Positions 1 through 7,363 of a stretch of DNA of 12,106 nucleotides are shown here, in pieces. The position numbers and the translations under genes are program-made. The DNA comes from Methylococcus sp. UBA6136 (GTDB lineage Bacteria; Pseudomonadota; Gammaproteobacteria; Methylococcales; Methylococcaceae). Position 1 is the first letter of the stretch, and each line of letters opens with the position of its first letter. Below the pieces are notes generated by a model. It did no database searches. It had not been told where the DNA came from and was given only the letters and a program-made list of their open reading frames with translations. The stretch is from assembly GCA_002423305.1 (NCBI GenBank), contig DIVI01000211.1, forward strand, positions 5,136 to 17,241, given 5' to 3'.

Positions 1-518
1 AGCGCGATGACGGCTTCTTGATCGCGCAGACCCTGGTGGGCGGCTTGTTGCTTGAGCGTTGCATCAAACCGGGCATTGCTATCGCTGGTGAACTGTCCTG
101 CATAGTTGAAGGGTCCGTAAATGACCAACTTCGCCGACTGAGCCATGACATCCGGCAGGCGGGCGAACAATCGCTCCACCTCAATCCAGCTCATGATATG
201 CAGCGTGTTGGCGCTGAAAATGGCGTCGAAACGTTGAGTCGGCCAATTGAGGTTGACGTCGAGTACCAGTGGGGGCGGTGTGTTGCTCAAAGCGGCTTCA
301 TCCAGCCACATTGATATGCCCCGGAGATATTCGGCCCGGTCGGATGTCTGCCAGGTCAAATACGGGAGAGCACCCGCAAAATGGACCGCATGTTGCCCGG
401 TGCCACTACCGATTTCCAACACGGCGGATCGATCCCGGAAAGATTCCCGGAGCACGGCGAGTAGGGGATCACGATTGCGTTCGCAGGCTTGGGAAATGGG
501 CTTGTCGAGAATGTGCAT
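1..518 (-). CDS. DUF938 family SAM-dependent methyltransferase (C-terminus cut by window edge)
   Basis: The minus-strand frame is open from an ATG at 518 to the window edge, giving 172 residues, and the stop lies outside. Near the N-terminus it reads KPISQACERNRDPLL, typical of DUF938 proteins. Residues 35-41 (EIGSGTG) form the glycine-rich SAM-binding motif I, followed by QHAVHFA. Residues 104-111 (ANTLHIMS) and the following Trp are the family's hallmark, and YGPFNY lies at 134-139. DUF938 proteins are usually about 200 residues, so roughly 30 are missing. They are predicted class I methyltransferases, and I know of no settled substrate. The gene diverges from the ABC operon. No clear Shine-Dalgarno precedes the ATG, but the family's N-terminus fits this start. 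The family call is firm; the substrate is unknown. Confidence 0.9.
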   Translation of the reverse strand, partial: MHILDKPISQACERNRDPLLAVLRESFRDRSAVLEIGSGTGQHAVHFAGALPYLTWQTSDRAEYLRGISMWLDEAALSNTPPPLVLDVNLNWPTQRFDAIFSANTLHIMSWIEVERLFARLPDVMAQSAKLVIYGPFNYAGQFTSDSNARFDATLKQQAAHQGLRDQEAVIA

Positions 519-595
519 GCCAATTGTTGGAAAAGCGGATGATGCGAGTCGTAGCGTTAACCCTTTAGCCCAGTGTTAAGCTCATCAACGGCATT

Positions 596-727
596 ATGAA
601 TGAAGTGCGGCGGGTCTTTGGTCATGCGATGGGTTGTCATGCTGAAGTGAAGATCCGACATTTCGCCCTGTCCATCGGTCGCCGACGGCAGATGACCCGA
701 CACACTCAACCAGAATTGACTCCATGA
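596..727 (+). CDS. Possible 43-residue leader ORF overlapping the ABC ATPase start
   Basis: A short frame runs from the ATG at 596 to a TGA at 725-727. That stop overlaps the ABC gene's ATG (724-726) as ATGA, the arrangement seen in translationally coupled genes. The ABC gene has no evident Shine-Dalgarno of its own, so coupling would make sense. Against it, this ORF also lacks a clear ribosome binding site. Its product is basic (rich in Arg and His), resembles no family I know, and has no signal or membrane segment. It may simply be chance. Confidence 0.2.
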   Translation: MNEVRRVFGHAMGCHAEVKIRHFALSIGRRRQMTRHTQPELTP

Positions 728-1422
728 CAATCGCCCCTGTTCCTATTCTGTCACTCCAGAATGTCTCCCATGGATATCGCGAAGCCGGTATGTGGCGTGA
801 GGTGTTGTGTGGGGTGGACTTTGAAGTCAAGTCGGGCGAACAGCTCGCTCTGGTCGGGCAGAGTGGTTCCGGGAAATCCACGCTGATGCATTTGATGGGT
901 GCCCTAGATACGCCCAAGTCGGGCCGAATTCTCTTTGAGGAAACCGATCTGGCGGTGATGGGCGAACCGCAGCGGACCCTCTGGCGGCGTCAGCACGTCG
1001 GCTTCATATACCAGTTCTTTAACCTGATCCCGACATTGACGGTGATCGAGAATGTTCTGCTGCCGCTGGAATTGAATGGCACGCCCGAATCGGTGGGTCG
1101 TCCAGCGGCGCTCGACCTGCTGAACGAGGTCGGGTTGGTCGACCGCGCTGATAGCTACCCCGATCGGCTTTCCGGGGGAGAGCAGCAACGGGTCGCCATC
1201 ATTCGCGCCCTGATCCATCAACCGTGCCTGGTGCTAGCAGATGAGCCGACTGGCAATCTTGACGCCGGGACAGGCGAGCAGGTGCTGGATCTGCTGGACC
1301 GCCTGGTGCGGGCGAATGGCCATACACTCATTCTGGTGACGCACAGTGCCGAGGTGGCAAGACGGGCCGATCGCATCGTCCGATTGGCAGATGGCCGACT
1401 GGCCGCGGAAGCCCGGACGTGA
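724..1422 (+). CDS. ABC transporter ATP-binding protein, LolD/YbbA/MacB type
   Basis: This 232-residue protein is a complete ABC ATPase that powers the permease encoded next to it. Visible motifs are Walker A GQSGSGKST (45-53), the Q-loop glutamine in IYQFFNL (about 97), signature LSGGEQQR (149-156), Walker B CLVLADEP with catalytic Glu174, D-loop GNLD (177-180), and switch His207 in VTHS. Length and motifs match the LolD/YbbA branch, whose members pair with FtsX-fold permeases and act in lipoprotein or lipid release, or in tripartite efflux, rather than in import. No substrate-binding protein gene is nearby, which fits that branch. Its stop overlaps the permease GTG start by 4 bases (GTGA), indicating a coupled operon. 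No strong Shine-Dalgarno precedes the ATG. Confidence 0.95.
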   Translation: MTIAPVPILSLQNVSHGYREAGMWREVLCGVDFEVKSGEQLALVGQSGSGKSTLMHLMGALDTPKSGRILFEETDLAVMGEPQRTLWRRQHVGFIYQFFNLIPTLTVIENVLLPLELNGTPESVGRPAALDLLNEVGLVDRADSYPDRLSGGEQQRVAIIRALIHQPCLVLADEPTGNLDAGTGEQVLDLLDRLVRANGHTLILVTHSAEVARRADRIVRLADGRLAAEART

Positions 1423-3944
1423 GTCTGCTGGGTCGGGCCAACCGCCGTCACTTCATTCGGCATCCGCTGCAATTGCTGCTGGCTGTCCTGGGTGTCGCGC
1501 TCGGGGTAGCCATGGTGGTGTCGATTGATCTGGCCGCCAAAAGCACTCACCGGGCCTTCGCGCTTTCCATGGAGGCATTGACCGGTCGCTATACCCATCA
1601 TCTTACTGGCGGCCCTGAGGGTTTGCCGGAATCGCTGTTTACCCGGCTGCGGGTGGAATCGGGCTTGCGAGAAAGTGCCCCGGCGGTTGAGGGCTATGTC
1701 AGCCTGAATGACTCGACCCTTCGGCTGGTCGGGTTTGATGTCTTTTCCGAGCGCAATCTTCGCAGCCGTTTCGTCAATGCCGCCCGGGGCGACGAAGCAC
1801 TCCGGCTGCTGACTGAGCCGAATACGGTCCTTTTATCAGCCGTGTCGGCCCGACGGCTGGGGGTAAGCCCGGGTGATGAGTTGAATGTCGTGATCGACAG
1901 CCAACCTCACCGGCTCAAGCTGGTGGGATATGCGGAGGGGAGCGCGCGGCCTGATCCTGCTCTTGAAGGTGTCATGCTGGGCGACATTGCCACCGCCCAG
2001 GAATTGCTGGGCCGCATTGGCTGGCTGGATCGTATCGATCTGGTGCTCGCTGCGGATCGGGAAATGGAAGCGAAGGTCCGGGCGCTGCTGCCGGAAGGTG
2101 TCGAACTCAGCTCAGCGGCAGGGCGGCAAAGCGCCACGCAGAATATGACGGCGGCGTTCGAGTTGAATCTGCGCGCCATGAGTTTGCTCGCTTTGCTGGT
2201 TGGTTCCTTTCTTATTTACAACACCATGGCTTTTTCCGTCTTGCAGCGTCGCGAGCTACTGGCCTCGCTTCGAGTCTTGGGCGCAACCAGTCGTCAGTTG
2301 CTTGGCGAGATTCTGATGGAGGCGGCCCTGTTGGGATTTCTGGGCGGGTTGCTGGGTCTGGGGTTTGGGGTGCTCGCTGCCCGTGCGTTGTTACATATGG
2401 TGACCCGCACCATCAATGACATCTACTTTGTCCTGACGGTCAGTGAATTCATGATTGACCCGTGGGTTTTGGTATGCGGGGCGCTGTTGGGTGTGATCGT
2501 GGCGGTTCTCGCTGCGCTCGGTCCGGCGATTGAAGCCTCGCTGACTTCACCTATCATGACCCGTGCCCGCTCGGGAGTAGAGGGGGCCGCCAGAACAGCG
2601 ATCCCCTGGCTCGCAGGTACCGGGATGCTGTCCCTGCTGGCTGCGGTCACGCTGCTGGTGGTCGACCTGCCGGGCCTGGTGCCGGCGATTGCCGGGGTGT
2701 TCCTGTTGCTGCTGGGCTATGGTCTGTTGAGTCCGCTGCTTCTGCTGGGCGGAATCAGTCTGGCAGGCCGTGTGTCGGCCCTTTCAGGGGGATGGCTGCT
2801 GCGGCTGGCGGTGCGGGGTATCGGTGCCACACTCAGTCGGTCGGGGCTGGCGATTGCCGCACTGACCATTGCGGTGGCCGTCAGTATCGGGGTCGGTACC
2901 ATGATTGAGAGCTTTCGTGGGTCCATCGCCGAGTGGCTGGACCAAATTCTTCAAGCCGATATCTATATTGCCACGACCGGTTCAACGCCCCGATCCAGTC
3001 CACCCCTGCCGGAGGGGCTGGCCGAACGACTCGCGACCATTCCGGGCGTCGAGCGCATTGGCACCGGCCGGCGGGTGTTTGTCTCGACTTCTCAGGGAGA
3101 AAGCGAACTGCTGGCGCTCGACCCGCCTTATCTCGATCAGCCCGGTTTCCGCTTCAAGGACATCGATGGCAAACAATTATGGGCCCGCTTTCCCGATCTA
3201 CGCGGGATTTTGATTTCGGAACCCTATGCTCAGCGGCATCGATTGGCTCTGGGTGATCAGGTTGAGATCAAGACCGGGAGCGGCCCCGTTAGCTTGCCGG
3301 TGGCGGGCATATTTTTCGACTATCGATCCGATCAGGGACTGATCGTGATCCATCGGCGCCTTTACGATGAGCTATGGCATGATGCGGCGCATACTTCCCT
3401 GGGCATGTATCTGAAACCGGAGGCGGATATCAACGCTGTGCGGGCCGAACTGGATCGCCGTCTGACCGATAGCCGTCAGCCTTTGTCTGTCCGCTCGAAC
3501 CGGGAGATTCGTGACGTTTCTCTGGAAACCTTTGAACGCACCTTTGCCATTACTCAGGTATTACGGTTACTCGCGGTGGGCGTGGCCTTCATCGGCATCT
3601 TCAGCGCCCTGATGGCCCTGCAATATGAACGCCGCCGCGAGATGGCGGTGTTGCGGGCAACCGGGCTGACGCCGGTGCAGACCGGCGGGCTGGTCTTATT
3701 GCAGACGGGTTTCATGGGGCTGATGGCCGGGCTGTTGGCCATACCGCTGGGTCTGGCGGTCGCCATGGCCTTGGTGCATGTGATCAATTTACGTTCGTTC
3801 GGATGGACCATGGATTTATCGGTGTCCCTGCCGCCATTGCTGGCGGCCGTTGTCGTTTCGATTCTGGCGGCCTTGCTGGCCGGGGCCTATCCGGCCCGCC
3901 AGGCGATGCGAACGCCCCCCGCGACTGGCTTGCGAGAGGAGTGA
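1419..3944 (+). CDS. FtsX/MacB-type ABC transporter permease (YbbP-like, two FtsX domains)
   Basis: This 841-residue inner-membrane permease starts with GTG inside the ATPase stop. A membrane helix at about 17-36 is followed by a MacB-like periplasmic domain (about 40-245). The first FtsX domain follows (about 250-385), with helices near 252-275, 300-325 and 348-370 and the cytoplasmic QRRELLASLRVLGAT segment that contacts the ATPase. Two hydrophobic stretches lie at about 395-450. The second half repeats the plan: a helix near 475-495, a periplasmic domain (about 500-700), and a C-terminal FtsX domain with YERRREMAVLRATGLTP as coupling segment. This duplicated architecture with ten or so helices is that of E. 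coli YbbP (about 800 residues). The family includes exporters of lipids, lipoproteins and peptides. The substrate here is unknown, but the adjoining AttH-like lipoprotein suggests a lipid. Confidence 0.93.
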   Translation: MSLLGRANRRHFIRHPLQLLLAVLGVALGVAMVVSIDLAAKSTHRAFALSMEALTGRYTHHLTGGPEGLPESLFTRLRVESGLRESAPAVEGYVSLNDSTLRLVGFDVFSERNLRSRFVNAARGDEALRLLTEPNTVLLSAVSARRLGVSPGDELNVVIDSQPHRLKLVGYAEGSARPDPALEGVMLGDIATAQELLGRIGWLDRIDLVLAADREMEAKVRALLPEGVELSSAAGRQSATQNMTAAFELNLRAMSLLALLVGSFLIYNTMAFSVLQRRELLASLRVLGATSRQLLGEILMEAALLGFLGGLLGLGFGVLAARALLHMVTRTINDIYFVLTVSEFMIDPWVLVCGALLGVIVAVLAALGPAIEASLTSPIMTRARSGVEGAARTAIPWLAGTGMLSLLAAVTLLVVDLPGLVPAIAGVFLLLLGYGLLSPLLLLGGISLAGRVSALSGGWLLRLAVRGIGATLSRSGLAIAALTIAVAVSIGVGTMIESFRGSIAEWLDQILQADIYIATTGSTPRSSPPLPEGLAERLATIPGVERIGTGRRVFVSTSQGESELLALDPPYLDQPGFRFKDIDGKQLWARFPDLRGILISEPYAQRHRLALGDQVEIKTGSGPVSLPVAGIFFDYRSDQGLIVIHRRLYDELWHDAAHTSLGMYLKPEADINAVRAELDRRLTDSRQPLSVRSNREIRDVSLETFERTFAITQVLRLLAVGVAFIGIFSALMALQYERRREMAVLRATGLTPVQTGGLVLLQTGFMGLMAGLLAIPLGLAVAMALVHVINLRSFGWTMDLSVSLPPLLAAVVVSILAALLAGAYPARQAMRTPPATGLREE

Positions 3945-3945
3945 A

Positions 3946-5091
3946 ATGATCTCGCTTCGAATTTCGCTGGTTCTGCTTCTATTGGCGGGCACACTGTCCG
4001 GCTGCGATCAGTCCCCACCTCCCGGCGAGGGTGTATCGGCGACGCTGCATCAAGCGGACACGGCAGGTTTTGAGCGTGCCAGAGCCGTCAGGCCATTCCA
4101 GTTTCCCGCCGATCATGGGCCGCATCCGGACTTTCGGGATGAATGGTGGTATGTCACCGGTAATCTTGAGGGTCCAGAAGCCAGGCGCTTCGGGTTCCAG
4201 ATCACGTTCTTTCGGCATGGATTGCAACGGGGCAAGCGTCCCGGTGCTTCGCATTGGTCCGGGCAGGATGCCTGGATGGCGCATTTTGCCCTCACTGATG
4301 TGGCGGGTCAGCGCTACGCCTCGTTCCAGCGCATATCCCGCGAGGCCGTGGGACTGGCCGGAGCCCGCGCCGAGCCCTTCAAGGTCTGGCTGGATGACTG
4401 GTCTATCGAAGGATCGGCGGACGGGGGTTTTCCCTGGCATTTTCGGGCTCAGCAGGACGGTGTCGCACTCGATCTGCAGCTGGATCCCGGCAAGTCTCCC
4501 GTTTTGCAGGGAGATCGCGGCCTCAGTCAGAAAAGCGCGGAGCCGGGCAATGCTTCCTACTACTACTCAATGACGCGAATGGCCGCCCATGGCAAGGTAA
4601 GCCTTGCGGGCGAGTCCATTCCCGTTTTAGGGCTGGCCTGGCTGGATCGCGAATGGAGCACCAGCATGCTGGCTCCGGATCAGGCGGGATGGGACTGGTT
4701 TTCCCTGCAGCTGGACGATGGGACCGACCTCATGTATTTCCGCATGCGGCGCAAGAATGGTGAAGATGACCCCCTCAGTTCGGGGGCGCTGATCGCTGCC
4801 GATGGATCGTCAAGGCATCTTCTTAGGGAAGAGGTAACCCTGGCCACGCAGAATCACTGGGCCAGCCCCGCCGGTTATGATTACCCCTCGCAGTGGCGCT
4901 TGTCGATCGCGCCGACTGGGCAAACCCTGATCGTGAAGCCGGTGCTTGCCGATCAGGAATTTCGCCATGACGCTCGCTACTGGGAGGGCGCCGTCGATGT
5001 GCTTGATGCTGCTACCGGCAAGCCTCAGGGGCGCGGCTATGTCGAACTCACTGGTTACGCGCCCGGGCCGGTCGAGAAAAGTGGCGATTGA
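3946..5091 (+). CDS. AttH-like (CrtC/lipocalin-type) lipoprotein
   Basis: The ATG at 3946 lies one base after the permease stop, with GAGGAG (3936-3941) just upstream. It yields 381 residues with a lipoprotein signal: a hydrophobic stretch and lipobox LSGC, Cys20 being the predicted lipidated residue. The frame is open further upstream into the permease, but only this start gives a signal peptide. Family motifs are DEWWYVTGNL (65-74), an HFALTD strand at 113-118, SYYYSMTR (204-211), AWLDREWS (231-238), GWDWFSLQLDDG (248-259) and the C-terminal GRGYVELTGY (362-371). These define the AttH/carotenoid 1,2-hydratase-like group, two lipocalin-like barrels in tandem. Genes of this kind often follow an ABC ATPase and an FtsX permease, as in the Agrobacterium att genes, and a lipid-related role has been proposed from structure. 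Enzymatic activity is not established. It most likely binds or accepts the transported substrate. Confidence 0.9.
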   Translation: MISLRISLVLLLLAGTLSGCDQSPPPGEGVSATLHQADTAGFERARAVRPFQFPADHGPHPDFRDEWWYVTGNLEGPEARRFGFQITFFRHGLQRGKRPGASHWSGQDAWMAHFALTDVAGQRYASFQRISREAVGLAGARAEPFKVWLDDWSIEGSADGGFPWHFRAQQDGVALDLQLDPGKSPVLQGDRGLSQKSAEPGNASYYYSMTRMAAHGKVSLAGESIPVLGLAWLDREWSTSMLAPDQAGWDWFSLQLDDGTDLMYFRMRRKNGEDDPLSSGALIAADGSSRHLLREEVTLATQNHWASPAGYDYPSQWRLSIAPTGQTLIVKPVLADQEFRHDARYWEGAVDVLDAATGKPQGRGYVELTGYAPGPVEKSGD

Positions 5092-5112
5092 TCGCCCCGA
5101 TGTTTATGAAAA

Positions 5113-5118
5113 GGGAGG
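5113..5118 (+). promoter_or_regulatory. Shine-Dalgarno that fixes the start at 5124
   Basis: GGGAGG lies five bases before the ATG at 5124. In-frame alternatives at 5088 (TTG), 5100 and 5106 lack such a site and would place charged residues ahead of the signal peptide. Confidence 0.8.
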
Positions 5119-5123
5119 TTTCG

Positions 5124-5660
5124 ATGTGGGTTCGTATTCTCGTTGTCAGCGCACCGTTATTTCTTGCCGTATTCCCCGCCGAGGGAGGGTCCGGAGATCA
5201 GGTATTGACGCCACATCAGTCTTCCCTGGTTTCTGCCGAGGAAGCCCGGAATCTGGAACTCCTGATGGCCAGCCAGCGGATGGACAAGCGCGAGATGCTG
5301 AAAAATGCGCTGGATCTGACCCCAGAGCAAAGTGACCGGTTCTGGCCGCTTTACTACGAATACCAGGCGCAGCTGATCCCCATTTATGACCGAAAATTTG
5401 CCCTGATCGAACGCTATGCCGATGAATACCCCGATCTGGCGGAGAAACAGGCGGATCACCTGGTGCGCGAGTCCTTGTCGGCCAAGAAGGCCCAGATCGA
5501 ATTGTTGGAAAAATACTATGCCCGGGTTTCCAGGGCGCTCTCCAGAAACATTGCCGCCCGCTTCGTGCAGTTGGAAAGCGCCTGGAATGGGGCCTTCGAC
5601 GTCAAGCTGCAGTCAAAACTGCCGCTGGTTCCAAAGACTTCGGCTGTGCATCAGCGCTGA
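5124..5660 (+). CDS. Secreted alpha-helical protein of unknown function
   Basis: Starting at the ATG preceded by GGGAGG, the product has 178 residues. An N-terminal signal peptide (WVRILVVSAPLFLAVFP) is likely cleaved near residues 19-22. The mature part is almost all helical and charged. A LTPEQSDRFWPLYYEYQ segment (65-81) resembles the LTxxQ motifs of Spy/CpxP-like periplasmic proteins, though only one copy is seen. It is followed by helices rich in Glu, Lys and Ala (83-155). I recognise similar conserved hypothetical proteins but no assigned function. It lies 32 bases after the AttH-like gene and probably ends the same operon, so a periplasmic chaperone or accessory role in the transport system is plausible. 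That role is inferred from location and fold alone. Confidence 0.82.
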   Translation: MWVRILVVSAPLFLAVFPAEGGSGDQVLTPHQSSLVSAEEARNLELLMASQRMDKREMLKNALDLTPEQSDRFWPLYYEYQAQLIPIYDRKFALIERYADEYPDLAEKQADHLVRESLSAKKAQIELLEKYYARVSRALSRNIAARFVQLESAWNGAFDVKLQSKLPLVPKTSAVHQR

Positions 5661-5742
5661 TTTGATTTCTTGCCTAGGATCAGTCGATGGACTGCGGTAT
5701 CGCACCCTCCCTAAAATCTCAATGCTTAATGGATGAAACCGG

Positions 5743-6204
5743 ATGAAAAAACTACTGACCATGATGGTTCTCTTACCTCTGCTGGGCTGCGCTTCAGTCA
5801 GCAACTCCGATAATGAGTCCAACGAGCAATTATTGGCTGCGGCGGGGTTTCATCTCTACATGCCGAAGAACCCGGAGGAGGAGGCGAACCTGAAGACCAT
5901 GCCTCAGCGGAAGGTGGTTTACATGGATAAGGCGGTCAAGCCCACCTATATCTATGCCGATCATGACGAGTGCGATTGTATTTACGTGGGCGGACAGGCG
6001 GAGGTTGAGAAATTCCAGACCTTGCTTGCACAAAAGCGCAATGCCGATGAGCGGATGTATCAGGCTCAATACAACCAAAGCATGTATGGCATGGGGGGCA
6101 TGTACGGAATGGGTGGAATGTACGGCATGGGCGGTATGGGTATGTATCCCATGGGAGGCATGTATGGCATGGGGGGTATGGGCGTCATGGGCGGCTATTG
6201 GTAG
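5743..6204 (+). CDS. Lipoprotein with Met/Tyr/Gly repeat tail
   Basis: The 153-residue product begins with a short lipoprotein signal: KK, a hydrophobic core, and lipobox LLGC with Cys16 lipidated. The middle (30-105) has a Tyr-rich stretch and a striking HDECDC cluster (74-79) followed by IYVGG. Conserved hypothetical lipoproteins with a similar CxCxYVG element exist, but I know of no function. The last 40 residues consist of MYGMGG hexapeptides and variants ending in GGYW. Met-rich runs plus His, Asp, Glu and Cys could bind copper or another soft metal, while Gly/Tyr-rich tails can also be simply disordered or adhesive. No strong Shine-Dalgarno is present; the signal peptide fixes the start. 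It lies 82 bases after the preceding operon, so it may have its own promoter. Confidence 0.85.
   Translation: MKKLLTMMVLLPLLGCASVSNSDNESNEQLLAAAGFHLYMPKNPEEEANLKTMPQRKVVYMDKAVKPTYIYADHDECDCIYVGGQAEVEKFQTLLAQKRNADERMYQAQYNQSMYGMGGMYGMGGMYGMGGMGMYPMGGMYGMGGMGVMGGYW
6082..6195 (+). repeat. In-frame tandem repeat encoding MYGMGG units
   Basis: Degenerate 18-base units encode three consecutive MYGMGG hexapeptides, then MGMYPMGG, another MYGMGG, and MGVMGG. Third positions vary between units (ggc/gga/ggt, tat/tac). The protein repeat has therefore been kept while the DNA diverged, which argues for selection on the peptide rather than very recent slippage. Confidence 0.85.
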
Positions 6205-6313
6205 CCGATGCCCCGGCCGGGATGGAGGCTCGTTTGCCGCTTGAACCCCCTGTAGGCTGATAGCTTGGGGTCCTGGCCGATGATGGGCTGTAGTCCCATT
6301 TGGCGCGGAGTAA

Positions 6314-6748
6314 TCAGCTCTTTCCCAGTTTCCACTGGTCGCCGTCACGAAACAGCATCACCTTGATGGGCGGTTTTTTTCTGTAGTCCCCCATCTTCGG
6401 TGTTGGGTCTGCCGTGAAGGTCGCCAGCGAGCCTGTGAGTTCCATCCTGTAGTCTTTGGGATTTTCCGAGGAGATGGCTTCCATCAAAGATTCGTAAGAC
6501 CCCGGGCGGTCCTTTTCCCTGGTTTCGAAATCCGGCAGATCGGCCGGCAGGATCAATTTCTTGAATGCGGCTAGATCCCTGCGCTTGGCGACGCTGACGA
6601 CATTCACCCACACCGCGCGGACTTCGGCTTCGGGTCCATTCTCGATTCGGACCAGGGAAGCGGGGATTGGATCGTCGTCCAATGTCAGCTTGCTGCAAGC
6701 GGAAAGAGTCAATATCAGCAGGCCAGGGAAATAAAGAGAGCGTTTCAC
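6314..6748 (-). CDS. Small lipoprotein of unknown function
   Basis: On the minus strand a GTG at 6748 starts a 144-residue product. AGGA sits six bases upstream of the GTG. The signal has KR, a hydrophobic stretch, and lipobox LSAC with Cys18 lipidated. The mature domain includes an EVRAVWVNVVSVAKRRDLAAFKKLI helix (about 42-66) and ends in KVMLFRDGDQWKLGKS. The helical start, acidic middle and closing strand with a WKLG ending recall small NTF2-like (DUF4878/SnoaL-like) lipoproteins, but this is a resemblance, not a firm match. It is convergent with the Met-rich lipoprotein gene, 109 bases apart, with no clear terminator between them. Confidence 0.8.
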   Translation of the reverse strand: MKRSLYFPGLLILTLSACSKLTLDDDPIPASLVRIENGPEAEVRAVWVNVVSVAKRRDLAAFKKLILPADLPDFETREKDRPGSYESLMEAISSENPKDYRMELTGSLATFTADPTPKMGDYRKKPPIKVMLFRDGDQWKLGKS

Positions 6749-6780
6749 GGGAAATCCTGAATAAAGTGGTGGTGCATGAT

Positions 6781-6805
6781 ACCGCCAATGAAAATGATTG
6801 GCGGT
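6781..6805. repeat. Perfect 9-bp inverted repeat between divergent genes
   Basis: ACCGCCAAT (6781-6789) and ATTGGCGGT (6797-6805) are exact reverse complements separated by seven bases. The repeat lies in the 266-base region between the minus-strand lipoprotein (start 6748) and the plus-strand gene at 7015, about 32 bases upstream of the lipoprotein start. There is no T-run on either side, so a terminator is unlikely. An operator, or a hairpin in the lipoprotein's 5' leader, fits better. The remainder of the intergenic region (6806-7014) shows no promoter I would commit to. Confidence 0.6.
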
Positions 6806-7014
6806 TGGTCCCTTGCTGAGACAGGATGCCGGGTAACCGCGTCATTGATGAAGTTTGCTACGGACAGAATGACCTCGTGGCAGCCCACTCAATCGCTTCA
6901 TGCTTCAAGTAAGATGACATGCCATGGCGGTTCCTGATTGAAAATCGGGGCCGGTTCCCTCATTGTCTTTTCTAGTGTGTCCTTTCCCATAGCTCCAACA
7001 ATATCCAAACACCT

Positions 7015-7329
7015 GTGAGTGCATCAATCAGTCCGATACGAATCATCAAGGGCGAGACAGCTGTCTTCCAGCAGCTCTGCGACGAACTGCCCGCCGCCGT
7101 CGGGGCGCTCATCGATAATCCGGGAGCCCCAATGGCGGGCATTACCCGTCAGAGCGGGACGACCGCTTCTGCCGTGTTTTTCTCGCATCCCCATCGCGTG
7201 TATGAGTATGCATCGGGTCCCCTGCTATACACCCTGGAGTGGTTCAGCCAGACCCTGGAGAAGAACGGCCTGCCTGCCCCGGATGATCATGCACTCAGGG
7301 CCGTCGGCTTGTCCGGCGGACGTTGCTGA
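7015..7329 (+). CDS. Hypothetical protein, 104 residues
   Basis: The frame starts at GTG 7015. An in-frame TAG at 6973-6975 rules out a much longer form, and the next internal ATG would remove 39 residues. No Shine-Dalgarno is visible before the GTG. Third positions are strongly GC-biased, as in neighbouring genes, which supports real coding. The product is soluble-looking with no signal or membrane helix. It has a hydrophobic helix at 15-34 (VFQQLCDELPAAVGALI), a Ser/Thr stretch near 47-53, an aromatic segment VYEYASGPLLYTLEWF (62-77) and a C-terminal GGRC. I do not recognise the family. It ends 34 bases before the SmbP-like gene and may be cotranscribed with it. Confidence 0.6.
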   Translation: MSASISPIRIIKGETAVFQQLCDELPAAVGALIDNPGAPMAGITRQSGTTASAVFFSHPHRVYEYASGPLLYTLEWFSQTLEKNGLPAPDDHALRAVGLSGGRC

Positions 7330-7363
7330 TCGGGTTTGCATTTACTGACCATCAGGAGGCCTC

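Noticed and set aside
3850..3945. Upstream extension of the AttH-like gene into the permease
   Set aside because: The added residues are a shadow of the permease's last helix. The ATG at 3946 gives a canonical lipoprotein signal with GAGGAG upstream.
5830..6348. Minus-strand 172-codon ORF with a His-rich run (HAIHA-type repeats)
   Set aside because: It is the antisense reading of the MYGMGG repeat of the plus-strand lipoprotein, which has a proper signal peptide and lipobox. The His richness comes from reading ATG/GGC codons backwards.
6749..6900. Sigma-70-like promoter for the minus-strand lipoprotein (TTGGCG, 17 bases, TTTATT)
   Set aside because: Only four of six bases match in each box, and the start of transcription would fall on the ribosome binding site, so I do not report it.
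7019..7348. Plus-strand 109-codon ORF in another frame over the 7015 gene
   Set aside because: Its product is a Ser/Arg/Pro-rich shadow. The 7015 frame has the GC-biased third positions expected of coding.
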